From the NCBI GenBank assembly GCA_031002005.1, contig JARYHS010008074.1, forward strand, positions 183,730,494 to 183,794,493: 64,000 nt of DNA. The letters run 5' to 3'. Made by a program: the position numbers and the translations under genes. Below are positions 35,401 to 43,385 of the stretch, in pieces (position 1 is the stretch's first letter; each line of letters opens with the position of its first letter). The stretch is from Vandiemenella viatica (taxonomy: Eukaryota; Arthropoda; Insecta; Orthoptera; Morabidae). The notes under the pieces are model-generated. The model did no database searches. It saw only the letters and a list, made by a program, of their open reading frames with translations, and was not told the DNA's origin.

Positions 35401-38393
35401 AGCTTGTGATAATCACATGTTAGGATCCAAGCTGGATACAGGGCTAGGTATCGGCTTCTTCACCTAAACTCAAAGTCATCCAAAAAGTTGTCCAAGTTCG
35501 TAAAAGTTCTATAACCGTGTTAAACCATGTAGAATGCTAACTGTAAAATTGACCACAGTCGCCACTTACAGATTAAACTCCTGTAAGAAAGGTACTAAAG
35601 TAGAAATGAAAGTCTAAATCCGGATAACTGAATCATATATTCTTTAAAATTTTCACAGAAGTTACAAAAGTCACAGTTAGCAATGGCAATCTGATAAAAT
35701 CATCAGCCGAAAATCACAGATCGTGAAACAGAACAGACCGCTCCACCCCAAATAAATTTGAAATCTGTTAGAAACACATGTCGGAAAGTTTCAGAATGTT
35801 ATGTTGGTCATGCCGGTTTTAGAAATGGCGACGGTCGGCCATCATGCCCTCAGCGGAATCTTCCCATCAATCACCGCGCGCCTTGAGCCGGTCTTCTCAA
35901 ACTCGCAACACGAGAGCCTACATGCTCACTAGACCAAGACTTTCAATATACTGTTCAAAAAATGGCGGCCGAGTCTCTTTTATCAAAGTGCCCTACTGGC
36001 CGAGACAATAGTCTATCTGGAAAAAGAACCTGTTAACTATGTACTACCAGAAATTCATAGAATGAAGAGCATAATGAGACAAGTGTAGTGAAGTGTTGGG
36101 TTTTGTTTTTAAAGCTTCCAGACCAGTGAAAATGAATTTTGAAGTTTAGTTAATTTAAAAGCACATTTGAATCGCGTACTGTCCAACGTCATAATACGTC
36201 ACAGGAAAAATGCTAACTCTCAAAGCCTTAAAATCTCAAGTTAATATTATTTTCAACGTGTTCCTCAGCCTTTGCTGAGCTCAGTGGTGTAAAAATCTTT
36301 TAAATTGGTTAAGTCTATCGGAAGTTATAGAATTTCTAAATTTTACTGTTTTCCGTTGTGCAACCAAATATTTTGCTTTTTATTTAAAGCCTGTCGTGGT
36401 CTGAAACTAAATTTAGATTGAACCTTTATTTAATTTAAGCACTTTAGACAAGTTTTTAGTCTGTTAAACATGTTAGTTTATGAGTTATTGTATTCTAAAA
36501 GTTCGATTTTACGACGCCATTACCAGTTGGCTGTTATTTACTTATATTTTCTATTTATTAGTTGATGGTTACCGGAAACTTAAAGAATATTGACTGACTG
36601 GTTGTTTTACTTGATTAATTCTACTTTTAAAGCTCTGAAGTTGTTTAAATGTGGTGGAATTAATTGTTGAAATGCACTCCATGTGGAAATGCATTAAACT
36701 TCATATTTATTGCTTTAAATCGGTCTGGAACTGCGAGTTATTTGTGAATTTAATATCAGATAGTGAAATTCTAACTATGAAAGTGCTTTACAGTGTTTAA
36801 TTTAGTGGAATATTAATGCTGTGGTCGGGTAAACAAACCTGTGTTTTCTACTTCAGGATTATTATGGATTACGCTCATTTAGGTAAGTTTATGGCTTATA
36901 TTTTACTTGAAACTTCTTATTTATGGTTGCTACGTGTTGTTTATCTACTTTTCTGAACTTAAAGTGTTGTTATCTCGATTTTGACTATGGTATCGTGTAC
37001 TGATGTTAACCTCAAACTTCGCCGGATTTTAACGGAATCTCGAAAATAGATCGAAAGGTAGCTTACACACATTTGTCCTAACCTATTGTGTATCTTGTTA
37101 AATACCATATGATAAATAAATAAATAGGTTTGAAGTTCTTGAAGATAAACCTCCACACTGAAAAACATTTTCTTGCTGACATAAATTTGTACTATATCAT
37201 TTAACATGGGTTTGTGCAATCTCTCTGAAAATATTGTGTGATGTCTATCACATAACCATGCCAGGAGGAAGGTTTGAAGAGTTGTTATCTTCAATTTTAG
37301 GTGGCAGTTCTTAGCTTATATTCAAACTTTGCAAGCTTCAATGATCATTGTAATAAATTTCAATATTATTTCAAGGCCAATAACTTTTCAAACCACTAGG
37401 TGTATTTTGGAACTGAAAGAGTTATTGTTTATTGAAACATGTTCCTGTCTACTGAGTGAGACTACTGGTGGATCATTCTGTTGTCCTGAGTGCATGGCAG
37501 TAAGGAATATTGGGTTTTAGGAATTTTACGTCTAAGTATATAAGAAAGAAATTTTTAGGAAGAGGTGTGAGCTACAATGACACAATCTAGGAATATCTCT
37601 GACAAGAGCTTCCTTGTAGACTAAAGCTATATCCAATTTTGTCAGTGTAGCCTGTCGGGTAACTGGTTTCTGTGTTCATCTATGGCACTGAAGCAACAAC
37701 TGAAAGTCACTTTGTGCTAACGGGCTGATGAGCTGTCTTTGCATTTATAGTGAAAGAGTGGCGAAAGAGGGAATTATTGGTGTAGTACGCAGTCTTGCAT
37801 GGTGCTGAATGGGTGTAGCATAAAATATTATTTATGTGTAATGTTTTATCTTATAGTCAGTCAGAATTTTTAGTATTTTGTGCAAAAGCTACTGATTCTT
37901 TTAGGCTTTTAGTGATTTAGTGTATTACATAATTAAAAACAGTTTTTGTTTTATAAGCTTTTTCTGAATGTTCATTAAAGCATTTTATATTATTTTGTAG
38001 GTGATGATTTAGGATCCTATGTACTAAGTGAAAGTTCCCTAAAGGAAGAACAAATTACTTCTCCAAGTTTGGCCTGGTTGCTTCCATCTGCTTTGTTCTG
38101 GCACAACAATGAAGTTTTAGTTCAGACAGACAAAAGGAATTACACTGTACAGGATTACAAAGACTTTTTCCAGTATGTTACCGCAATTTTTTTTATGAGC
38201 AAAAGTAAATTTGTTGTTTTCACTGGAGTAACTACATTCTATAAACTCTTTGCATCATTTTATCTTCCAGAGACATAGGCTATCCTGTTGCTTGGGATAT
38301 GCGCCAAGATGTTGAAAAATACAGCTTGGATTATAGAGCACCAGGAGTAGAAGTCCATTGCTTACATGGATATGGTGTTCAGACTATTGACAG
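17289..38393 (+). CDS. PLA2G15: Group XV (lysosomal) phospholipase A2 homologue, partial gene, five exons
   Basis: Spliced exons at 17289-17431, 17537-17768, 17861-18088, 38001-38172 and 38271-38393 give about 299 residues of an LCAT-family enzyme. The known family member is a lysosomal phospholipase A2 and transacylase acting on phospholipids and ceramide. Visible hallmarks are VPGDGGSQLEAKL near the start, two cysteines matching the conserved N-terminal disulphide (HYLCEK and IDCW), VDIRVPGFG, and the nucleophile elbow AHSMG. All junctions have GT/AG and matching phases (0, 1, 1, 2). The signal-peptide exon and the exons with the catalytic Asp and His are not in the window or were not recognised. 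The gene is intact where visible and is the only host gene supported here. Confidence 0.93.
17537..17768 (+). CDS. PLA2G15: Phospholipase exon (IDNMR...DFRKAP)
   Basis: The acceptor is TTATTTCAG and the donor GTAAGT. It encodes IDNMRLIYDN, GVDIRVPGFGNS, EWIDPSMASAGAYF and IRGAPYDFRKAP, all aligned in order with the mammalian enzyme from memory. It ends in phase 1; the next exon completes an Asn codon. Confidence 0.95.
17861..18088 (+). CDS. PLA2G15: Phospholipase exon with the catalytic serine
   Basis: The acceptor is ACTGTTTTAG. It encodes NENSDYFKDLKTLIEDTY, then VLLLAHSMGALMCLHFL with the nucleophilic serine in AHSMG, and ITLSGAWGGSLKALKVYTV. The donor GTAGGT after 18088 leaves phase 1, which is completed only by the exon 19.9 kb downstream (G|GT). 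Confidence 0.95.
18089..19204. other. Intron 3, left part, no recognised element
   Basis: AT-rich intronic DNA. Short open frames on both strands at 18716-18964 have no motif. The LINE-C 3' end begins near 19205. Confidence 0.6.
19504..21250 (-). pseudogene. LINE-C reverse transcriptase and C-terminal region
   Basis: From 21240 downward: GITPTEMALHIKTRAD, EEVEKAIKMLKMRKAAGLDG, LVILKPGDDASSYRPIALLS, then (19997-20527) RYFKVTIGQKKS, NGLPQGSVLVPLLF and the catalytic box, here YNDD instead of YADD (Asn at 20267-20269). A C-terminal block (19504-19980) has AEYCAPVWQ and LNKCMRVITGTLKST. A stop-rich stretch separates fingers and palm near 20530. The two catalytic aspartates remain, but the element is dead by frameshift. 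Confidence 0.82.
21278..21513. mobile_element. hAT-type MITE, 236 bp, with 8-bp TSD
   Basis: The ends are CAGGGGTGGATCCAGG and (reversed) CAGGGATGGATCCAGG, a 16-bp terminal inverted repeat with one mismatch. Perfect 8-bp direct repeats TTTTCATA flank it at 21270-21277 and 21514-21521. The 8-bp duplication and CAGGG ends are hallmarks of hAT elements. It has no coding capacity and contains a G-homopolymer run. It sits inside LINE-C copy 1. Confidence 0.92.
22041..22690. other. Intronic AT-rich sequence
   Basis: No open frame or element end is recognisable between LINE-C and the SINE. Confidence 0.5.
22712..22964 (+). mobile_element. tRNA-derived SINE
   Basis: The head carries a box A-like 'gtggtgagtgaacgg' and a canonical B box GGTTTGAATCC (22772-22782), i.e. 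an RNA polymerase III promoter of tRNA origin. The body has 'tttccatggtttccccaaat' and 'ccaggcgaattccgggatg', a central domain I recognise from many arthropod SINEs. It ends in a 14-base A tract at about 22952-22965. Possible target duplications 'aagatgcaac' and 'aagatgtaac' are imperfect. It is not a functional tRNA: no cloverleaf 3' half is present. Confidence 0.82.
23090..23560 (+). repeat. Gypsy-B left (5') LTR
   Basis: Blocks shared in order with the right repeat include 'gtgttatactttat', 'catgatttatga', 'gaatgttcaa'-like, 'gtattcaatttatgtttcaatattaatgg' (split here by mismatches) and 'gtgagaatggtggt'. Identity is clearly below that of the Gypsy-A LTRs, so insertion is old. Confidence 0.65.
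23980..24760 (+). pseudogene. Gypsy-B gag end and protease remnant
   Basis: A gag-like lysine- and glutamate-rich frame (23989-24183) is followed, near 24480-24700, by KGREVKALINYRVNISCILETLFKDL and then AQSIKVYPLNGKTFTSTT. The expected aspartic protease motif ALIDTG is changed to ALINYR, so the catalytic Asp is lost. The assignment rests on the pattern around the motif and on the position before RNase H and integrase. Confidence 0.5.
24797..25960 (+). mobile_element. Solo LTR, 1164 bp, nested in Gypsy-B
   Basis: It starts TGTTGCG and ends GTGACA, flanked by perfect 4-bp duplications ACAT (24793-24796 and 25961-25964), the length typical of Gypsy integrases. Removing it rejoins a readable Gypsy-B frame (RLGGIESGVH to LLWESECEAGI). 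An AATAAA lies near 25907. The 5' third is GC-richer than its surroundings, and 25080-25262 contains diverged repeats with several ATTGG (reversed CCAAT) boxes. No internal region or second LTR remains, so LTR-LTR recombination is likely. Orientation is inferred from AATAAA. Confidence 0.82.
25085..25262 (+). repeat. Tandem ATTGG-box repeats in the solo LTR
   Basis: Two diverged units of about 57 bp each contain 'atactgattgg' followed by 'ccattgg'. Six or so ATTGG motifs (reverse CCAAT boxes) occur in this stretch. Confidence 0.6.
26226..26285 (-). mobile_element. LINE-B 3' tail only
   Basis: The plus strand reads 'tttaatttaattgcaatgg' and 'ccggtggcaatttccctac', identical in type to the 3' end of LINE-B at 10935-10990. 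About 60 bp survives, inside Gypsy-B where the RT should be. Confidence 0.75.
26340..26830 (+). pseudogene. Gypsy-B RT end and RNase H remnant
   Basis: ISGKLKSVKK and VVEVYEERLD match the RT-RNase H connection. ENETYLSGQKMIICPDHKALSFL corresponds to the YLSG..VIYTDHKALSFL block of gypsy RNase H, with the TDHK aspartate shifted to PDHK. FEVKHGSRE near 26790 ends the domain. Frames shift repeatedly. Confidence 0.6.
27060..27720 (-). mobile_element. LINE-D fragment with internal poly-T tract
   Basis: The minus strand reads YGTIFGGNSS (27700), then a poly-A expansion (plus-strand T run 27629-27656), KLNILKMTVQYIHSPIFL and FTTKSRIHNPIQET, the C-terminal end of a CR1/Jockey-type LINE, down to a 3' untranslated part near 27060. 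It interrupts the Gypsy-B integrase spacer (TACDNWR at about 27060). Confidence 0.55.
28280..28996 (+). pseudogene. Gypsy-B integrase remnant
   Basis: Readable blocks: YGLLPTSRR then DVFMKYVKLYWIETATTKT (28370-28460, the first catalytic Asp in DVF), IMGEYIPEMGKPRKTI (28480) with the second Asp region degraded, FEQLKREGVE, and a C-terminal GPY/F-like module GDLGLVHMNFKPSSINKEIK (28908-28965). The hAT MITE cuts the domain at 28996; the frame continues after 29676. Integrase would insert the cDNA; several stops make this copy dead. Confidence 0.65.
28997..29668. mobile_element. hAT-type non-autonomous element, 672 bp
   Basis: The ends are CAGGAGTCCCCAAA and, reversed, CAGGGGTCCCAAAAGT, classic hAT CAGGGGTC-type termini. 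Flanking 8-mers GTATAGAG and CTGTAGAG agree at 6 of 8 positions, a decayed 8-bp duplication. Subterminal 'atcgaccc' repeats occur near both ends. No transposase. It interrupts the Gypsy-B integrase. Confidence 0.82.
30222..30720 (+). repeat. Gypsy-B right (3') LTR
   Basis: It starts near a TGTGAGGGTG and shares ordered blocks with 23090-23560, e.g. 'ggacatgatttatga', 'gtattcagttcatg', 'ttcagtattaatgg' and a closing 'gtgaaaattgtggt'. The right end near 30720 is uncertain. Confidence 0.6.
30790..30942 (+). mobile_element. LINE-F fragment, left of the mariner
   Basis: The plus strand reads IWNKDVTQRSMGVIYGTHYVPILKY (broken here: IWNKDVTQRS, MGVIYGTHYVPILKY), the end of the RT thumb region of an RTE-like LINE. 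The frame is interrupted exactly at the mariner insertion and resumes at 32277 with SSEIWTLKE. Confidence 0.7.
30943..32276 (-). mobile_element. mariner/Tc1-type transposon, 1334 bp
   Basis: The terminal inverted repeats run from 30943 (CAGGGTCCGGCAGGGAGGTG) and, reversed, from 32276 (CATGGTCCGGCAGGGAAGTG), followed on both by TTACGTTTTT. TA dinucleotides flank at 30941-30942 and 32277-32278. It carries one minus-strand transposase gene. It is inserted in LINE-F: the peptide VPILKY before it and SSEIWTLKE after it are adjacent in related LINEs. Confidence 0.93.
31085..32160 (-). pseudogene. mariner-type transposase, frameshifted
   Basis: The start is MEPWTIEQRIFVYDTF at 32160, then a helix-turn-helix region with an internal stop after HFNVG, RRGTVRPG-like linker (31795-31980), and the DDE domain: SDEAHFHL (first Asp), a second motif WFQQ, and SPDRSPCDYFLWGYLK (third Asp). 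A small deletion (about 5 nt by comparison with the family motif WFQQDGA) near 31411 removes the second catalytic Asp and shifts the frame, splitting the reading frame into 31434-31961 and 31085-31426. The C-terminus RHLDDVIFHT is intact. It would cut and paste the element at TA sites; it cannot now. Confidence 0.88.
32277..32745 (+). mobile_element. LINE-F fragment, right of the mariner (3' end)
   Basis: The frame resumes with SSEIWTLKEQCISKIQAS, then FLRRRIGVIRTDRIINEKI, RIRWYGHAERLEE and QMSGMKVRGKWLR, typical C-terminal sequence of RTE-like LINEs, with stops. The coding part ends near 32650 and a short 3' region follows. Confidence 0.72.
32746..35149. other. Intronic sequence without recognised features
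   Basis: About 2.4 kb of AT-rich DNA. Open frames of 60-105 codons (e.g. 33117-33434 plus) lack motifs and look like chance frames. Confidence 0.5.
35150..35397 (+). mobile_element. LINE-G C-terminal fragment
   Basis: The plus strand reads, with one frame change, RIRTGQ-like start, then NCDCGAILQIIHHIDSDCPL and IRDVSISAVDWIKTLELEI followed by a stop (near 35394). This Cys/His pattern (CxC...H...C) is the C-terminal knuckle of Jockey-type LINEs. It is a 5'-truncated insertion in the intron. Confidence 0.65.
35800..36010. promoter_or_regulatory. CpG-richer segment within intron 3
   Basis: Compared with its AT-rich surroundings this stretch has many CG dinucleotides (e.g. 'caccgcgcgccttgagccgg') and two 'atggcgg/atggcga' motifs. 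It could be an internal promoter or the promoter of an unrecognised TE. No TATA or transcript evidence is visible. Confidence 0.25.
36864..36882 (+). other. Possible alternative first coding exon
   Basis: ATGGATTACGCTCATTTAG is followed by a consensus donor GTAAGT. It ends in phase 1, so it can join in frame to the exon at 38001 (G|GT), giving MDYAHLG before DDLGSY. A product would lack the catalytic serine. This could be chance. Confidence 0.2.
36900..38000. other. Intron 3, right end
   Basis: No element recognised. A 111-codon minus frame at 36959-37294 has no motif. Confidence 0.5.
38001..38172 (+). CDS. PLA2G15: Phospholipase exon (GDDLGSY...DYKDFF)
   Basis: The acceptor is TATTTTGTAG and the donor GTATGT. 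It encodes GDDLGSYVLSESSLKEEQ, SPSLAWLLPSALFW, and VLVQTDKRNYTVQDYKDFF, matching the family segment with SWLLPYNYTW and VQTPTINYTLRDY. Phase 1 in and phase 2 out agree with both neighbours. Confidence 0.93.
38271..38393 (+). CDS. PLA2G15: Phospholipase exon (DIGYPVAW...YGVQTIDR)
   Basis: The acceptor is TATCTTCCAG and the donor GTAAGT. It encodes QDIGYPVAWDMRQDVEKY then APGVEVHCLHGYGVQTID, matching the family stretch GVQLHCLYGTGVPTPDS. The family's next exons (GDGDGTVN and the His region) were not found up to 64000. Confidence 0.93.
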
Positions 38394-38580
38394 GTAAGTT
38401 TAAAAATTATCCTTTGACATTTTGTAAAGCTTATTACTGATTTTTCTCAGAATCTCAACTTGTTTGTTGAAGTCTTACATTTCTTTTATCCATCTTCTGT
38501 TGTAGTTATTCACTTCTACTAACAAATTACTGAACCCACTATATCTTAAAATTTGATTTATGATTTTCTGTCTTTTTTTC

Positions 38581-38760
38581 TCATACAATATTCTGCTGGA
38601 AATTATTTTCTCCAGCAATCTTTTCAACAGAAAGATATTTCTTCCCACTCTTATTTTCAACTTCGGCAGCACCAGATTTTGGAGGCTTTAACTTTACTTC
38701 TTTCTGATACTGCTGATAGAAGTTCACTTCTTGGAATCCTGGTGCTCTGTACAGTTTCAT
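38581..38760 (-). CDS. Small ORF of unknown origin (59 codons)
   Basis: ATG at 38760 opens MKLYRAPGFQEVNFYQQYQK, followed by a Lys/Pro-rich part and KYLSVEKIAGENNFQQNIV then TGA. The composition looks more protein-like than neighbouring chance frames, and the start resembles a true N-terminus. It lies in the intron after exon 38271-38393, antisense to the gene. It could be the 5' end of a TE gene or a pseudogene fragment; I do not recognise it. Confidence 0.2.
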   Translation of the reverse strand: MKLYRAPGFQEVNFYQQYQKEVKLKPPKSGAAEVENKSGKKYLSVEKIAGENNFQQNIV

Positions 38761-39279
38761 AAAGTTATTTTTGAACCTTAGTTCAATATTTGATACTAAT
38801 TATTTATGTTTTTGAAGAATGCTATTTTTACTAGGGTTACTATGCTTACAATGCGTAGATAATAAGCTGAAACTTTGTTACCAACCAAATTCACTTACTT
38901 CTTCACCCTTACCAATTTTCTTTTTTAATTCCCCCCTTCTTCCCCCTTGTACTGTATTCAGTGGCCTTTGTATTTGTTTTTGTTTCTTTAGTGCAATCTA
39001 CCCAATATTTTGTTTATGGCATTCAGTAATGTGGGTAACTTCACATTTATCTGCTAACAGCACACAATATCAGCGGTGATCAAATTATAAAATAATATAA
39101 AAAACTGAGATACTTGACCAATACTACCTTATCTGCTTTCTTTATATCTCCAAATACAAAATACTCTTTTTCTCTCTGTATCTAGTTTTATAACATTAAA
39201 CTTTACACTGAAATTATTGCTGAATTTACATTGATCTGCTATTACCTTTTACTTTCTTCCTAACGTCTATATGGTATCC
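38761..39279. other. Unassigned
   Basis: No supported feature; only short frames in AT-rich and T-rich sequence. Confidence 0.5.
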
Positions 39280-40860
39280 TAGTTATTAAGTTAAAGCAAG
39301 ATGATATTAAACTCTTCTCAATCCACACCAAACACACCAACCTTCAACCTTTGACAGTTGCCACCCATACCATACCAAACGTTCCCTCCCCTACAATCTT
39401 GGTATTCAGGATAATCATATATGCTCCAACCAACAGTCCCTCATGCAGAATTCAAACAACATTTCACAAACATAGATATCACACAACTACCCTCCCACTT
39501 TTGTTCAAAAGCAACCTTCATCGGCCACATTACAGTCTGCTCAGCCATCCTAAACCTCCCAAACCAACCATAGTATAGTCCTGGTCATACTGTACCAGGG
39601 CCGGCGTTAGGGGGGGTTAAGCGGGTCAAATGTACCCGGGCCCACCTGGCTGAGGGGGGCCCCGATCACCGGCTATAGGGGCCCCCAAACAAGTTGTAGA
39701 GCTATATAAAAAAAAGGTAGCCCATTTGGTCTGAGGGAGGGCCCTAACTGGTGAATACGCCAAGGACCCCCATCTGGTTACCCCGGGCCCCAAAATCCTA
39801 GCGCCGGCCCTGTACAGTACTACCCAGGCCTCAAACCCATGAACAGAATCCTTAAGCAGGGTTATGATTTCCTGCAAACCTGCCCAGAAATGACATTCAA
39901 TGTTCCCCAAATACTCCCAGAATTTGTTTCAGCAGGTCTTTTAAACTCGGCCAACTCTTAGACTACAATCACAGTCTTCCTCATCACAACAGACAGCCCC
40001 AAGGCTTTTTCATATGCAATAGATCCCACTGCAAGATATGCAACATATACCATCTCACTACCATTTTCACCAACCCTGTCATTGGGAAAAGCTTTCCAGT
40101 CATAGGACATGCCACAAGCAAATCATCACACGTAATATACCAGTTAACATTCAACCACTGCCTGGCTTCATATATAGGTTTGACCACCAATGGACTAGCC
40201 ATAAAAATTAATGTCCACTGAAAGACTGTATTCACACAGAACCCAAAGCAACCAGTCACTGTCCATGCCATCTCCCATGACACGAATAATTTCAACTCTT
40301 GTTTCATGATCTGTGCTATCATAGACCTTCCCAATAGCAGCAGCTTCTCTGAAAGGTGGGTACATGTCTACCAGTACGAAATGGGTGCAAGGGAACCACA
40401 TGGTCTCAATTTAAGATAATGCCCAGTCATTATTATTATTTATGTTAATTTTTCCCCAATCTCTCATTGCTTTCATCCCCACTACCTTAATTGAACTATC
40501 ACTTGCCACAGGTGATGTTTAAACTACATAGATTTTCTGTTTATTTATTTTTACTTATTTATATTTTACTATTTTATTTTTCTCTTTTAACTACCAGATA
40601 TCAATTTTGACATGTAGCAATGCTCAGGTATTAGCTTTAAATCACTGTCTCTCTAACTGTCCCCTGTTTGAATTTGCCCTCCCCCCAAGTTCTGACCATC
40701 AGTCACTCTGTGCAGCAATCTCCTACAACAACCATCCTCTACAATGTTCTCATGTTGCTAATAACTATAGAATGTGTGTTATTGTCTGTTATTTGTATTC
40801 ACACCCCACAAACATCATCTAAGGCAAGTGACGATTCATTTCCCTATCCTAATTTGTAAT
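39280..40860 (+). mobile_element. Penelope-like element PLE-1, partial
   Basis: Plus-strand blocks match PLE-2 in order: PYQTFPPLQSWYSG and SYMLQPT (RT thumb region, 39380-39450), KQHFTNIDITQLPS, then after the MITE MNRILKQGYDFLQTCPEM (39840), the knuckle FFICNRSHCKICNIYHL (about 40002-40055), and a GIY-YIG-like SYIGLTTNGLAIKI (near 40180). The RT palm is missing on the left. A pseudo-LTR relic with 'catcatctaaggcaagtga' lies at 40810-40850. PLEs use an RT linked to a GIY-YIG endonuclease. Confidence 0.75.
39596..39812. mobile_element. hAT-type MITE, 217 bp
   Basis: The ends are CAGGGCCGGCGTTAGG and, reversed, CAGGGCCGGCGCTAGG (15 of 16 match). Flanking 8-mers TACTGTAC and TACAGTAC differ at one position. 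It is strongly GC-rich and non-coding. Inserted in PLE-1: the coding frame continues across it. Confidence 0.93.
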
Positions 40861-41029
40861 TCCTTTTCAATACTTAGCACCTATTATTGTGTTGTTTACC
40901 TTGTTGTAAAGTAGATTTAATGGGATGTAAAATAACTGTTAACAAAATCTTATATCTTTAAGTGAGCAATTCTTATATATATATATTAGTAACAATTAAA
41001 TCAAGACGCTAAGTAGCAGAAATGAATCA

Positions 41030-41440
41030 AATTAAGATAGAGACATGAGCCACCATTATCATTAGATGATGGATGTGGGGCACAAACACACAGAAAAGAC
41101 AAACACAAATAATAAAGTAATTTTCGGGATAAACCCTTCGTCAACGGGAGAACATTATGAGAGGTGGGCGCAGTTGGAGACTGCCTCACAGAAAGACCGC
41201 CGGTCGGGAAAATACATATATAAAAAGGATAGCAAAATGAACCACCACTTACCTTAGATGATGGTTTCCTGCAGTGAACTCATAAAAAAAAACACAAGAA
41301 CAAGAGAAATGGTGAATATTTCGGGACTTGGCCCTTCATCAACAAAAGAACATCATGGAGGGAGGGGGTGCTGGATACGGTCTCACAGAATGACCATTAG
41401 TCAGGAACATGGTGGGGGCAAATTCAAACAGAGGATAGAG
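41030..41440 (-). repeat. Two tandem PLE pseudo-LTRs with hammerhead-like cores
   Basis: Each unit contains 'accttagatgatgg' or its variant and, on the minus strand, a hammerhead-like core: GTTGATGAAGGG...CCCGAAATATTC at about 41350-41320 and GTTGACGAAGGG...CCCGAAAATTAC near 41145-41120. GGG/CCC form stem II. The first core base is U rather than C and one extra A precedes stem II compared with the textbook core, so activity is uncertain. Confidence 0.55.
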
Positions 41441-41779
41441 AGAGGGGTACAGTGAATTGGATCTAGTACACGAGCAATGCAAAATGTTGCAAAAAGTGCA
41501 GAATAATGCATTCAAATGTTCATGACATAAATTTGAGAAAGTAAAAGTAAATAAGAAAACAGAATAATTGAAAATAAAATAAAATCAAAAATTGACAGGT
41601 ATAAAAGTAATAATAATTAAAGAGAATCTATGCAGGTAAACATCACCTCTGGTATGTGGTGGTTCAATATAGACAGTGAGCATGGAGGCAAGGAGTGGAT
41701 AGAGGGAAGGAAAAGTACTGATTGGGTGTTATCTCAAATTGAGACCAGGAGGTTGTCTTGTGCCTAGTTTGTATTGCTC

Positions 41780-43385
41780 CAACTTTATGAGTTCAGAGGA
41801 GCTGCTGTTGTTTGGGAGTACTCTGATAGCATGGACCGTGTAACAAGAATTAAAATTATTGGTGTCATGGGAGATGGCATGGATGACTACTGGATGTTTT
41901 GGATTCCGAGTGAAAACTGTTTGTCAGCGGCCATTCATTCTTATGGCTAATGGATTGCTAGTCAAACCTATATAAGTAACCTAGTAGTGTTTGCAGGTCA
42001 GCTGGTATACAACATGCGAGGTTTCACAGTTGGAGTGTCCTATGATATGTCTATGATATGAAAGCTCTCACCAGTGATAGGGTTGGTGAAAGTGGTGGAG
42101 GCATGATGTATGTCGCACATCTTGCAGTGGGGTCTATTGCATGGGAAAGATCCTTGGGACTGTCTGATGGAGCAAGGAAGACTGTGTTTGTGGACTGGGA
42201 GTTGGCTGAGGTTGGGAGGTCTGCTGAAACAAGTTCTGGGAGGGCCAGGGAGGATATTTGGAAGAATGGATCTCATTTCTGGGCAGGTTAGTAGGAAATC
42301 ATAACCCTGCCGAAGGATTCTGTTGATGGATTCAAGACCAGGGAAATATTGTGTAACCGGGACTGGACTGTGGTTGGTTTCTGGAGGTCTGGAGTAGTCA
42401 ATAGGTTGAGCAGGTAGCAATGTGGCTCATGAAGGTTGCTTGTGAATCTAAGCTGGGGGATAGTTTTGGGATACCAATGCTTGTGAGATGTTGTTTGAGT
42501 ACTCTATTAGGGATTTCTGGTTGGAGCATATACGACTGCCTCGAATGCCAATGCTGTAGGGGAGGGAACGTTTGGTGTGATATGGATGGCAACTGTCAAA
42601 ATGGAGGTACTGCTGTAAGTTGGTGGGTTTGGTGTGGACAAGTGCTGAGGTGGCCATAGGAGAGGGATAGGTCCACATCCAAGAATGTGGCCTGGGTGTG
42701 GGAGTAGGTCCATGTGAAATTCAGCGAATTATTAAGAGATTTAAATTGTCCAGAAAATTTAGAAGGGTATTTTCTCTATGTGTCCAGATCATAAAAATGT
42801 CATCTATGAACCTAAGCCACAGGAGGGGTTTGGGGGGGACATTCTCCAAAAACATCTGTTCCAGGCAGCCCATGAAGAGAGTAGCAAAATGTTCCATGGC
42901 ACTAAGGCCATGGTAATGTGAGATGTGTGTGTACAGTGATGTGACATCAATGGTTTCCAGGATGGAGTTTGAAGAAGTGGTGTGTGCATAGTGGATAGAC
43001 AGAAAAGGAAGTGTTGTGTGTCCTTGATGTGGGAGGGGAGCTGAGGGACTATAGGTTGTAGGTACTGGTCCACCAATGCAGAGATTCGTTTTGTAGGAGA
43101 TCCATAAGCCACAACAATGGGACGTCCCGGATTGCCAGGCTTATGAATTTTGGGAACGAGGTAAAGTATAGGCGTACGTGGATTTTGAGGAGTAAGAAGA
43201 GAGATTGACTGTGGGGTGAGACCTTGGAGGGGCCCATTGAACTGTTCATATTCCTGTATTTTTTTGTTGACAGTTGGTGTGGGATCTTCAGATTTATAGA
43301 TATATAAAAAGGGATAGCGAACTGAACCACCACTTACCTTAGATGATGGTATCGTGGGGTGAACACATAAATAAGCACAAAACAC
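41780..43385 (-). pseudogene. PLE-2 reverse transcriptase and GIY-YIG endonuclease
   Basis: Order on the minus strand: LYLVPKIHKPGNPGRPIV and YLQPIVPQLPSHIKD (43130-42990), MSHHCTHTSHI (a shifted SLYTHI block), RFIDDIFM with the catalytic aspartates (FIDD at 42799-42810), hydrophilic part QQYLHFDSCHPYHTKRSLPY (42640-42560), a Cys knuckle FPCNRPHCKMCDIHH (42130-42090), and GIY-YIG block VTYIGLTSNPLAIRMNG (41990-41940), then HAIRVLPNNSSS and QPPGLNLR. The catalytic RT box is intact; several frame changes break the chain. Confidence 0.82.

Noticed and set aside
42058..42291. Plus-strand ORFs at 42058-42659
   Set aside because: They are shadows of the minus-strand PLE-2 coding region.
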